DNA of 64,000 nt from Dactylorhiza incarnata. Lineage: Eukaryota; Streptophyta; Magnoliopsida; Asparagales; Orchidaceae. A program made the translations under genes and the position numbers. The stretch is taken from positions 124,001-188,000 of the forward strand of contig JAWHQI010000061.1 of assembly GCA_033032865.1 (NCBI GenBank), read 5' to 3'. Of the stretch, positions 45,001 to 57,500 are shown in pieces (within the stretch, counting starts at the first letter, position 1; each line of letters starts with the position of its first letter). Below the pieces are notes generated by a model that was not told where the DNA came from, searched no databases, and saw only the letters and a program-made list of their open reading frames with translations.

Positions 45001-48000
45001 TCGGTAGTACCCGGTCAAGCCGAGGAACGCCCGTACGTCGCGTAGAGACGCAGGAGTCGGACAGCGAAGCACCGCCTGGATCTTATCCTCGTCCATGGCC
45101 ACGCCGTGGGCCGAGATGGTATGGCCGAGGTAGCTGACCATGGTAGTGCTGAACGTGCACTTCTTGCGATTGACTGTGAGGTGGTGCTGACGGAGCGTGG
45201 AGAACGTCTCCCGGACATGCCCATGGTGATCCTGCCACGAGTGACTGAAGACAAGAATATCATCAAAAAAAACAAGGACATGCTTACGAAGAACTGGCCG
45301 AAAGATCTCGCTCATCGCAGCTAGAAATGTGGCGGGCGCGTTGGTGAGCCCAAACGGCATCACCAAAAACTCGAAATGTCCGTCGTGCGTCCGACATGCA
45401 GTCTTCAGCACGTCGTCCGGCCGAACCCGAATCTGATGATAGCCGGCGAGGAGATCCAGCTTTGTGAAGAAGGTCGCGCCGTGCAACTCGTCCAGGAGCT
45501 CCTGGATCACCGGGATCGGGTATTTGTCCGGTACGGTGGCCTTGTTTAGCTCCCGATAGTCTACACAAAATCTCCAGCTGCCATCATTCTTGCGGACTAG
45601 TAGCACCGGACTGGAAAACGGGCTAGCACTGGGTCGGATTAGGCCGCCCAACAACATTTCCCTAACGAGCCGCTCCATCTCATCCTTCTGGGCGTGGCCG
45701 TATCGGTAGGGTCGCACTGACACCGCCGCCGACCCCGGGTGGAGGACGATGGCGTGGTCGGTCGGCCGTGGGGGTGGAAGGCCCGTGGGGGCGGTGAAGA
45801 TATCCTCGAACTCCGCGCACACGGCGCCCATATCGGCAGCGAGGGGTGCGGTCGGCGCCGGTGTGTCCGTCTGAAGGGTCCATAGCCAGGCCGAAAAATC
45901 AATGTCGGCGACGCGCGTCATGGCCCGGTAAGAGAGCGGGGAGCGAAGAAGGGTAGGATCGCCCACCAAACGGCACGGCTGGCCCTGCTGCTGAAAGGTC
46001 ATCGTCATTGATGCCCAATTGACCCGGACGTCCCCCAAGGTCTCTAGCCAGGCGACGCCCAGGCGACGTTTTGAAAGGCGCGCCTGAGGCGCCAGGTGCA
46101 CAGGGCGCAGTGGCTAGCGCCTCTGATGACAAAAGCGGGTGAGGTGCTCTGGGAGCTCGTGAGGCGCGCCTTTCAGTGGTTTTTTAGGCGCAGTGAGGCG
46201 CGCCTGCGGGCTTAAAAAAATTTTGAACCCTAACTTAAGTTAGGGTTCAATTCAGCCTTTTCCCTCTCGCTGGACGTCGACATTTCCATCGACGGTGCCT
46301 TCTCCTCTGTTCTTATCGACGGTTCCTTCTCCTCTCGCCGCTGCTACACGTCTCGACCTTTCCTCCTCTCGCCGCCGCTGGATGGTGGCTGCTCCTCTCG
46401 CTGCTGGCTGGTGGCTGCTCCTCTCGCCGCTGGATGGTGGTTGTTCCTCTCGCCGCTGGATGGTGGCTGCTCCTCTCGCTGCTGGATGGTGGTTGCTCCT
46501 CTCAACAGCGGTTAAATGATTTAGTATTTGTCAAATACAACCGAGCGTTAAGACGGCGATATGATGCACGTGATCGTATAGACCCGATTTCATTGACAGA
46601 TATTGATGATAGCAACGAATGGTTAGTGGGTAGAATGGATGAAGATAATGAGGCTGAGGAGGATGAGGAATTTGTTTTTGATGACGAGTACCTGACTTGG
46701 GGTGCAGTTTCTAAGGCAACTGGAGTAGAAGAGGACACCTATCAGACGCGCTTATCCAAAGGAAAAAATATGATTCAGACAAGTGCAGCTGCAAAGATAG
46801 TTGAAAAGGGGAGCACATCTAAGACGAGGGTTCCTACTACAGTAGTACTTAGAGAGGATGATGTAGAGGATGAGGATGAGGAAGTTGATGAGTACAATGA
46901 AGGAGAAGAAGATTATACTGACAGCGCTTCTTCTGATGAAGACATCGGACTAGAAGAAGATTGGTGAGTAATAAATTATTTTCAATAGTTAACAAGTGTT
47001 TTTTGTGATTACCATAGTTAAAAAGTGTTTTTTGTGATTACCTTTGTGCAGATCATGAATATGGAGATTTTATGGATCCTTCCTCTATTCTACATATATG
47101 CAGATCCATGCATTTGATAGTACTGAACTTTTATGGATCGTTCATCTTTCATATTTTTGATGTTTGTGATTGTATTTGTGATAATATTTGGCAGACTTAC
47201 ATTTTTTGGTTTTGTTTACATAGTGACATGTTTATTTGTTATTGCTTATTACTCTGAATTATTCTAGTGCGGTAATTTGTTATTACTCTGAATTTATTAT
47301 ATGGCAAAGCAAAGATTTTTATTTCAAAAGAGAGTAGGACTGAAGCTAGGATTGCTTCAATGTCAGATTGGAATGTCAGGTAACATTATGTGATACTAAA
47401 TGCATTAATTCTACTGTGTTGATATGGTGGTAGATGTATTTTATGTGTATTTTGTATTTAATTAACTACATTTTATCTATTTTACATTTGGGCGTCTCAC
47501 GTGCCTCAGGCGCGCGCCTGCGCCTTGCGCCTAGGCTCCACGACCACTTTGCGCCTCGGTGCGCCTTGCGCCTTTCAAAACGTAGCGCCCAGGATGGCGT
47601 CGAGTCCTCCTAACTCGAACATGTAGAAATCAGTCGTGACCGTGCATGGCCCGATCGACATGGTAATACTCCAGCATTGTCCTAGCGTCGATCGACGACG
47701 ACCGTCGCCGAGGCACACGGAAAAATCAGGGGACGGCTCGATCGGCAAGGCGAGGTCCCGGGCAAGGTGGGCCGACATGAAATTGTGACATGCCCCGCTA
47801 TCCACCATCACAATAATTGGCCGGTTCTGGACCTCGCCGGCCAGCTTCATGGTGCACGGCCCGGTGAGGCCGCCCACGGAGTAGAAGGGCAGCTCCAACA
47901 CATTGAGGGGGGCGTCCGCCAAGTCCGTCGTAGGTGGGTCGTGAGGCATCTCCACAGGCGGCGCCTCCTCGCCCGCGGAGTACCCTTCGTTGTCGCAAAA

Positions 48001-48509
48001 AATCGTGTGGAATTCCTTGATGGGACAAACATGCTGCGGCGAGTAGGGTTGGCGGCATCGGAAACATAAACTGCGGCGGCGTAGGTCGTTGTAGACGTCG
48101 TTGGAGACGCGGTGCGGCCCGTCCGTGCGTGTCGGCCGGCCATGTGGCAAGGTGGTCGGTCGGGGGCCAGTGTCCCGCAGTGGTTGGTGGCGGACGGGGG
48201 CAGGGCCGGCTTGCCGAGGGCCGATATCCGCCTCCACCGCAAAGGCGAGGTCGAGAGCTTCCGAGACGGTGCGAGGATGATGGGTCCGAATGCGGGATCG
48301 GATATTAGGCATGAGGCCTTGCAGGAAGAAACACAGGTAATGGTCGGGCGGGAGTCCCGGGACTTGCGTGACGAGAGCCACAAACTTGTCGATATATGCA
48401 TCCACTGTCGTCGATTGGCGGACTGAGCAGAGCCGCTCGATAGCGGAGGGTATCGGGCGGCGGCGGTAGCTGGACCAGAGGAGGGAGATAGAGCGAGAGA
48501 GAGATAGAC

Positions 48510-48560
<51 letters not shown>

Positions 48561-51500
48561 GGAGATTGAGAGAAAGGGGAGCAGCCCCAATTTGATAATT
48601 GATCCAAAGATAGTCACAAACCCTAAGGTGATCCCTTTATATAGGAGGGATCCACCACATAACAAGAGTGCACAAAAGAAATAACCGAAATACATTAAAA
48701 CTGAAAGCCATGAAGATAATGGGTCCGGTCGACCCCCCCCCCCCCCCCCCTTAGACTGCGCTCGTCAAACCGCCCGGTTCGGTGCCGTCGCTTGCTCCCG
48801 CGCGCTTCCTCCTTGAGTACACCTGCCACTCTGGCTCGTCCGCCTGGATGTCGGTAACATAAATTATGTATGATTTTTATTTGAACCTTTTGAAATAGAA
48901 AATTAATATAAGAGTATATATTATTACTGTAAAAATTTGCCATTAAAGATAATTTTAAATATATTTATTTTTAAGAAGTTGCATACTATAAGAAAACTAA
49001 GGTAAATGCAACTCCTGGGTAGAACCAATTGAATGTATTATTCCGCGTGATTCAATGAATCTTTTCAGTTTTACATAAGACAATAATAATAAAAGTACAG
49101 ATTGTCAATAATATGGGATGTGAATATACTTTAGGATTTTATACACTTTTACCAGAGAAACTTTCAAACCAATTAAGGCGCAATGCAGATTCATGTGTGC
49201 TTATTTAGTTAAATAATCATCATTATAATTTGATTGTGATACGTTTCAACGGAGAAATTATATAGTCAATGCACTGGACCTAAAAAAAAGTATGATGTTT
49301 TATCGTTGATCGGAATTTACAGTACACAAGTTCTCATAAAAGAGCGATTGTTTAAAAAAACATGAAATACTGATCACCTTTGAAAAACTAAGATGATATT
49401 TTTAAAATACAATTGTATTGATGCAATTATATATTTGAAATATGATCACATTGATGAGACTGTATTTTTGAAATACGATCTCATTGATGCCACTGTATTC
49501 ATGAAATACGATAGCATTGAAGCGATTGTTTGTGTTCATCAATCTCCTCAAGTTCAGAACACTTATGCTAGTTTGTTCAATTATAAGAGTCCAAAAGATA
49601 ATAGATTTCACTCTCATAAAGTATTCAAGATTTTGTTTTGCTAAAACAGGAGAAACTGAATGCTTACTTTAAAACTCACCTCCAAATAGGTGATAAATGA
49701 GGTCCAGTTAAGAAGTTGCCTTCAGTTATACTTTTTTTAATAAAAAGAATAATACAAAAATGATGGCATGGTGTGCTAAATTAATATTGTTACTTGTAAA
49801 AATAATGAAATAGTGATTTGATGTTTAGATAAAACTGAAACTCACTTTAGTCAAAATAAACATAAGAACTTTCCAGATTGATATCCAAACACTTCCAGAA
49901 ACTGACTCAAACATAAATCGAAGAGCTAATATGTAAGTGCATTTACCATAAACGATTAAAATCATAAAGAACATGCACGTACAATATGAGCCTTTCATGG
50001 CATGTCTACTCATAAACAAAAATAATGTGAGATCTTGGAAAATAAACTACTTAAAATGCATTAACAAACAAAGCTATAAATTCAGCTTAGATACTCAAAC
50101 TTACAAATTTTAAATTCATGAAAGTTCAACTTGAACAAAACCCCAACAGCTTAGATCTTTCAAAAAGTTATAAATGAATAAGACAAAAATGAAAAGGAAT
50201 TATTTACAAAAATGAATAATAGCCTTCCATAAATTCGCTGCTAAAGATAACCGATATTAAAGCCCTTTGGCCAGAATCCTAAAGCATACCTGCAATCCTC
50301 AAAATATCCCCAAGAGTACAGAAGCAATGACCCGCTTTGAGTTCCACAAATAACTTTTTTACCATCCTAAAAATGAAGCTTCATCAGAAACAAATGGAAA
50401 GACATGATCTGTAAGAAGACTACATTGAAAGGAACTAAATTTTGGGAAAAAGCATTGTCGTAATATATAAAGTATATACAATAATACAATTGTTGTAGTT
50501 CTGTCATGATGAACCCCAGGACACTAGGATACTCCTGGCATGTCAGATTATTTTCCATAAAATAAATTCAAAGCATTTGGACACCACCTAGACATTGTTC
50601 AGAGCGTCAAACACATGTTAGAATAAATTAGAATTAACCTATATATGCTAAGGCACTGACTGACATGTGAGGACACGTACTAAAAAATGGGCATGGTCAG
50701 AGGGAGGGAGGAAGGGGTGTGGGAGGGGGAGAGGGAGAGAGAGAAACAATAGATGGAGAAATTGCTTTAACATGGACACAGAGGATAGCGCCGCCAACCC
50801 ATTTGGGAAGGCGACACGTCAAACATAAGTCTGCAGTCTCTTAGAGAGGGAGAGGGAAAGGAGGTTCCTGCTAATCACCCCCAGCAACATCAAGTGCCCC
50901 CCCCCCCCCCCCCCCGGACTTCAAATCCATGCCCCGTCGAGGCAAGAGCAACACCAAAAGATTATGTGCCCACCCCCCCCCCCCCACCCCCCACCCCCCA
51001 CCCACACACAAATTCAGTAGGTCAACAGCGGAGATGGTAGGTGTCATTGGTCATGAGCCCTAGCACAAGCATCCGCATCCATCCAACCAGATAAAGCACA
51101 CAAGAAACTCGTTGCTCGGTTGCGAGTTCCATAGAGAGGCCGACCACTCCACTGAACATTGCAAGCGTATTGTTCAAGCCGAAAGGCATGACCAAGAACT
51201 CATTGTGGGCATCGTGGGCAAGGAAAGACGCCTTAGGCACATCCTTGACGTTGGCCCAGATCAAGTGATAGCTAGAGCAGAGGTCCGGTTTGGGGTAGCA
51301 CGACGTCCCCGGTAACTCATCAAGTCCTATATCAGTGGAATGAGATACTCGTTGAGGGTTGGATGCTTGTCGAGCTCGCAATAATGCATGCAGAAACGTC
51401 ATCTTTTTTCCTTCTTGCCCACAAGGACCATGTTAGAGATAGGGATTGGAGATCAATTGGATCAAACATGCTTGTAACGTGTTCAGGGCCATTTTCTCAA

Positions 51501-54500
51501 TAGCATCCTTTTGGGCTTGTCCATAATGGTACGGACAAACCGAAATGACGAAAATTGGCCGAAAAAAGAAGAATTTTATGATCTAACCATTGAGGGGGAA
51601 GTTGTTGTGGTCATTCTTGTCATGGCGGCAAGGCGAACCAAGGCGAGCCTTGGGCGCCTGGACGCCAAGGCGACAAGGCGGACGCCTAGGCGACAAGGCG
51701 GACGCCTAGGCGACAATAAGGCGAGATGTCGCAAGGCGACAATAAATTTTTTTTTAAATAATAACACAAAAAGACAGCGGTTCTTCATTTAACCGATGTC
51801 TATAGTGACAGTTATTAAACTATAGACAGCGGTTAAATGAAGAACCGCTGTCTATAGTGATGCAGGTAAAATCTAATTTCCGGGTTTCGGGTATATATAG
51901 ATAGAATAGACAGCGGTTAATGTTAAAAACCGCTGTCGTACCTCCATTCGACAGCGGTTATATATACAACCGTTGTCTAATGTAGGCTAAACCGTACATT
52001 CGACAGCGGTTATATATACAACCGCTGTCTAATGTACGGTTTAGCCTACATTAGACAGCGGTTGTATATATAACCGTTGTCTATACTTGGAAAGACAGCG
52101 GTTATATATAAAACCGCTGTCTAATATAGGATTTTTTTTTAAAAAATAAGGCGGCTGTCGCCTTGTTTTCACTTGGGCGCCTGGACGACTAGGCGTCGCC
52201 TAGGCGACGCCTAGGCGACGCCATGACAAGAATGGTTGTGGTGCTTCAAAGAATGACAGAAGGAGGCTAAGAATGAGAAGTATTACTACATGGTGATGGA
52301 AGAGAACCGTGGGTGGTAGGTCTCCCCACAAATGTACCAAAGAAGAACACGAAAGTCTGAATCCACAGTTTTCAATAAAGAGAGCCTAGTTATTCTTAAC
52401 CATGAAAATCTACCTTGAAGGAATAGAATATGATAGTAATAGACAGAGCTTGTATAGGCCGATGATAGAGGATAGATGTTCGTCCCCCAACTACACAAAG
52501 AAATCATGGTCCCAGGTTTGATTGGCCTAAATAGCATCTATTTCCTCATCCATCGTGACTCGCCACCCAGAATTTTGAAGAGCTTCCTGCACAGAAGAGA
52601 GGGTAGAAAAAATAGGAAGTCGCAAATTTGTGAAGGTCGGGAGATAGGCGGTGAAAGGAGACATAATGAGAGAGACAGTGAGCGGTAGAAGAAACTGCAT
52701 CCTGGTAAGGAGTCGTAGGCGGATCAACTAGTCGTGGAGCGTCATCAGTATGAGGCAACAGTCTCAGGGCATCAGACCGAGGACGACATCGAGTGTACAC
52801 ACAAAGAGGAGAAGACGGTGGTGTTGGGAGCACGAGAGGTCGTGTAGGGAGTAGGGGAGGAGTGGTGTGGTGGATAGGGATGTTAGGACGTGGGATAGCA
52901 GGTGGAGATGTATTGAGAGGATTCGAGGAATAGAATGGTTGATCCTCGAGGAAGGTGACATCAGCGGATATGACCGTTTTCCCATCAGTGGGAGAGTAAC
53001 ACACATAATCTTTCTGTGTGTGGGAGTACAAAACAAAGATATATTTTGTGGCACGAGGGGACAACTTGTCCACAGTAGGGCCAAGATGATGAACAAAGCA
53101 GACAACCGAAAACACGAGGAGGTAGGGGAAAAGGAGGTGTGGAAAGGAACAGGATGGAGAAGGGAGTAGCAAAGTTGAGGACGGTTTACGGTAGGTGATT
53201 AAATAAATAACATACGGTGGTAATAGCGAAGTGCCAATAATTCTTGGGAACTTTCATTTGAAACATAAGGGAGCGAACAACTTTAAGGAGGTGTCGATTC
53301 TTCTGCTCGGTCACATTGTTTTGTTGTGGGGTATATGAACATGACGTTTGGTGGATAATACCTGAGGTATTGCAAGTGTCCTGAAATTCGTGACTGGTAT
53401 ATTCACGAGCATTATCGATTCGAAGAATTTTAAGGGTGCTCGAAAATTAAGTGCGAATTTCAACGATGAAGGAGCGAAAACAACGTAGTAATTCATAGCA
53501 ATCACGTAGTAAATACACTCACGTCACACGAGAATGATAATCAATAGAAGTAAGAAAGTAACGATAGTCGGACACACTCGCAATTTTATACAGACCTTAA
53601 ATGTCTGAGTGAACTAAATCAAATGGAGTAAAACTCCTAGTCCACTAGGGGAGAAGGTAGAACAATGTTGTTTGCCGTAAATACAAGATTCAGAGGTAAA
53701 CTCAGAAAACGAAAAATAGGAAGAACCTTTCGGAGTATAGGAAGAGGAGCATGCCCAAGATGCTGATGCCAATTAACAGAAGTAATAGAGGATAACGCTA
53801 AGGAGAAAAGGTCCAACCTCCAGAGTCCACAATCCAGGGGAGCTAATGGGAAAACAAGATAGGCCTTCATGGGAGGAGGCAACTGAGCCAGGGTTGCGAG
53901 TAACCAGCTCCCGCAGTTGTCGTAGTTCCTTCCGCGGGGTGTCGATTTCAATGCAGGATGTGCTGAGAGAATCCACTGCCAAAGAAGCATGGGGAGAGAG
54001 CGGTTGTGTGAACCCATGTTTCCGGTAACAGGTAGCTTCAGTATGATTGGCCCGGCCACAGTGGGTACACAGGCAAGTGCTCTGTCCCCTGGAACGGGTG
54101 CGGCCATCACGTCCACCGTTGTGAGACCCAGCAGAGGGTGGTCGAGATTCAAAAGAGTGGTGAAGCAAAGCAGGAGTGGGATTCCCTATGGGAGCTACGA
54201 GATCTTGTTACGCTCAAGCGGGTACAGTCTTGTGAGCTTCAACGAGCTCATGAGAGCAAGAACCAGAAGGCGGTGAGAGCTGAAAGACAAGTAAACTCAG
54301 CGGGAAACAGCGGCGAGCTCGAATAGAGAGACGGCGGCGAGCACATAAGCTGAAAAGCAGCAGCTTCAGACGCAGAGACCCGGCGCAAGTTTGTACGATA
54401 GACTCAAGCCGACGGGGCGATGAGTACAAGGGGAAGGGGGTGGCGAGTTCTGAAGCTGGAGTGATCGGCGAGCTCTAACTGTTTGGAGCGGAGGTCCAGA

Positions 54501-57500
54501 AAGCAGGAAGCAGTGGCGAGCATCGGATCCGGCAGTCTCAAGCCATGAGGTCGGTGAGCGATGGGATCGGAAGGTTGCGAATACGGAAATAATAGGATCG
54601 GCGAGTTCCTACAGAGGCCGGCAAGTGCTGGAGGGCCACAGACATCGAGGGAGCACCATGAGGAAGCGGTGAGTCCTTCACGAGCACTGGATGCGAGATC
54701 GCGACTACTTCAAAAGCAGGGAAGGTATCAGCGAGTTATGGGAGGAAGGCAGCTGCAAGTTTTGGATTGAAGGAAGTTGCAAGTTCGGAAACAGAAAAGC
54801 GGCTTTGGGGGAAAGGGCGCTGCGAGCATGGAATCTGAGAAGAGGAGCAGCGGCGTTTGGAAGGACAAAAGTTACGATCACTGGAAGAAATGAAGTTGCG
54901 AGTTCTGAACCGGAGAAGGAGCGGATTCTGACTCAAGACCCGGTGAGAGGTCGAGCGGCAAACTGAAGTCGACAGGGAAACGATAGGCGGCGGGACCTTG
55001 CTTTTGGAAACGGCGAGACCTGCTCCTCAGCTACAGGGGTCCGGCGAGTAGGCACGCAGAGGCATGACAATAATAAAGACACGGCAAGACAATAATAAAG
55101 ACACGACATGACAATAATAAAGACACGACATGACATTAATAAAGACACGGTATGACAATAATAAAGATGCCTATGCCCATAACATATTCATAAAGAGAGA
55201 GAAGACTTGAGATCCAAGGAGAAGTACAATTTTATTAATGAAGCAATAATTGTTTACATGCCTTGGCCTCTTTATTCATAAAGAAAACTTCAAATTTTAT
55301 TTACAATAAAAAAGTCATTACTCTTATCCAAAATAGTCTGCAATAATATTGTCTTCCAATAATTTTTATGAGAAATGTTGAAACGTAACAAACCCCTCAA
55401 AAAAACCACTATTCATGTGACATCTGATTAGCTTCAAACATTCAGAAACAACAAAATTCATCGGTTAACTAGATGCATGGTTATCAGGATCGCGATCTAG
55501 ATCATAGGATCTTACGATTCTACGATCCAGATTTTGTAAATCGATCCGGATCTTACCTAGGATCTAAATCGGCACATCTATGGTTGGGATCGCGATCCGG
55601 ATCTTTGGATCTTTGGGATCGCGATCCCGACCCGATTCTACCGGTCCGGCCAATTAAGGGAACTAGAAACATGTCCAACCCTATCCCAACCCCATTCAAC
55701 CGGTCCAACGCCCATAACTCATTACTTAACCTTATCCCAATCCCGCCCCATACCTCATCACAGAATCATATCATGTTGCTTTACCGTATCCCAAGTGTTG
55801 ATTGTCGATTGCAAACGGAGGCCAAGAGCGACGTCTTCGGTCGCTTCCAGTCCAGACAATGTCTTCATTTTCCTTCCTTACCAGGTTCCATTTCAAATGG
55901 TCTCAGTGTCTTATCTTATATTTATGTGTACGAGCAATCCAGTGGTTGGTAATCTAGTTGCTTCCTGCTTCCTACTTTCAGGACGACGTCTTCTCTTCCT
56001 TTCTAGCGTACGAGCAATCTAGCGGTTAGAAATCCAGTATACGAGCAATTCAAGCTTCCAGCTTCCAGCGTACGAGCAATCCAGCAGTCTGGGTTCGTCT
56101 TCCTGCTTCTAAGCTTCCACCAATCCATCAGTCCAGATTTGTTTTTATTGTTAGCATATATTGGGTGTCCTATCTGAAACTGAAAGTGAACTTAGTGTAA
56201 TATTATCTTTTTGATTTATTTATTCAAAAAAATTTAATATAATTAGTCGCATACTACTCAATTTATTAATTTTTTGTTAATTGAGCATGTAATTAGATGA
56301 TCCAAATTCAATTTTATATTTTTAGTCTTATTTTATAAATGTTGTAGGATCTTGCGATCCTCGATCCGATCCTACGATCCAATCCGATTCAACCTCGAAA
56401 CGATCTTACATAGGATCTCGATCCTGACAACCTTGACTAGATGAACCACAGATCGATATATCACTAGCCAGTTAGCAACATCCAGCAGTAACTTCAGCTT
56501 ATAAAAGTATCTCAACTCTGAAGAATTGGAACTTTCATTGACTAAGCTACAAGAAGAAATCAAACAGTGGACTAATATAAAATCTAACCATGGAATGAAA
56601 TATCTAAGTTATAAGCAAAAGTTTCAAGTAGCCTATGTTGATGGTAAATCCTGCAATCTTATTAGGCCATTCATTAACATGTTCCAATTATGAGCTATAA
56701 AACGTTATTAGTGGAAATAGTGTTTACAAGGAAACTCCATTGTTCATTCATACCCAAAAATAACTCTGATCCTATAGCTACAATTTCAAATTAAAAATTA
56801 TTATCATAAAGGATAATTTATATTTTAATTCAGTATATCCGAAACAGAATAATATAAAATACCAAGACAATTCTTCACCCCCCCCCCCCTTACCTCTTTT
56901 TATTTGTTATTTTTACCAATACAATTAACCACGTGATATATTCTTAAATTTTAAGCTCGAAGACAGACAAAAAATAATATTTTATATTTCCATGCCTATT
57001 AATAACAGATATGCTCATTAGATAGTATTAAGAACAAGTAACATATGTATAAGATATTTATACAACAAGCAACAAAATTTCTTGCATGTTGAATTTAATA
57101 ATATTAAGAAATTTCAGTGAAAATATTTTGAGCTACCATTCCTAAGCTACAAGGACAGAAGAAAATGAGAATGGAATATTAATGATAAATTTACTGTTGA
57201 TTATTTAGGAATAGAAAATGCTTAAGATATTATTCATCCCTCAAGGGGTATTTAAATGACTTACACTAGACATATAAAAACCAAAAGACTGTGTGGGACT
57301 AAACCCGTACATATAACGGAATACGCTAATACCAACATCCTCCCTCAAGTTGGGCGTGTGATGTCAACCATGCCCAACTTACCAACAAGCTCTCTAAAGA
57401 CACTTGTACATAATCCCTTTGTGAAGATGTTTGTCAATTGTTGTTCAGATGGCACAAACGGAGTAACCACAATGCCTCTGACTATATTTTTCTTGATGAA

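Larger units (their letters stand above)
42552..48859 (-). mobile_element. Gypsy retrotransposon C (in WDR55 intron)
   Basis: The ends TGATACCGCC... and ...GATGTCGGTAACA are flanked by a perfect 5-bp duplication TAAAT (42547-42551, 48860-48864). Minus-strand order: 5' LTR (48859-48439, inner end lost), gag C-terminal half and protease (48405-47581), hAT insertion (47580-46069), RT-RNase H-integrase (46068-42884), 3' LTR (42992-42552). A deletion removed the inner end of the 5' LTR, the primer site and the start of gag. The element is dead by several independent lesions. Confidence 0.92.

Noticed and set aside
49393..49644. 83-codon frame with a 12-residue repeat
   Set aside because: A 36-bp minisatellite in an intron; no sign of coding constraint.
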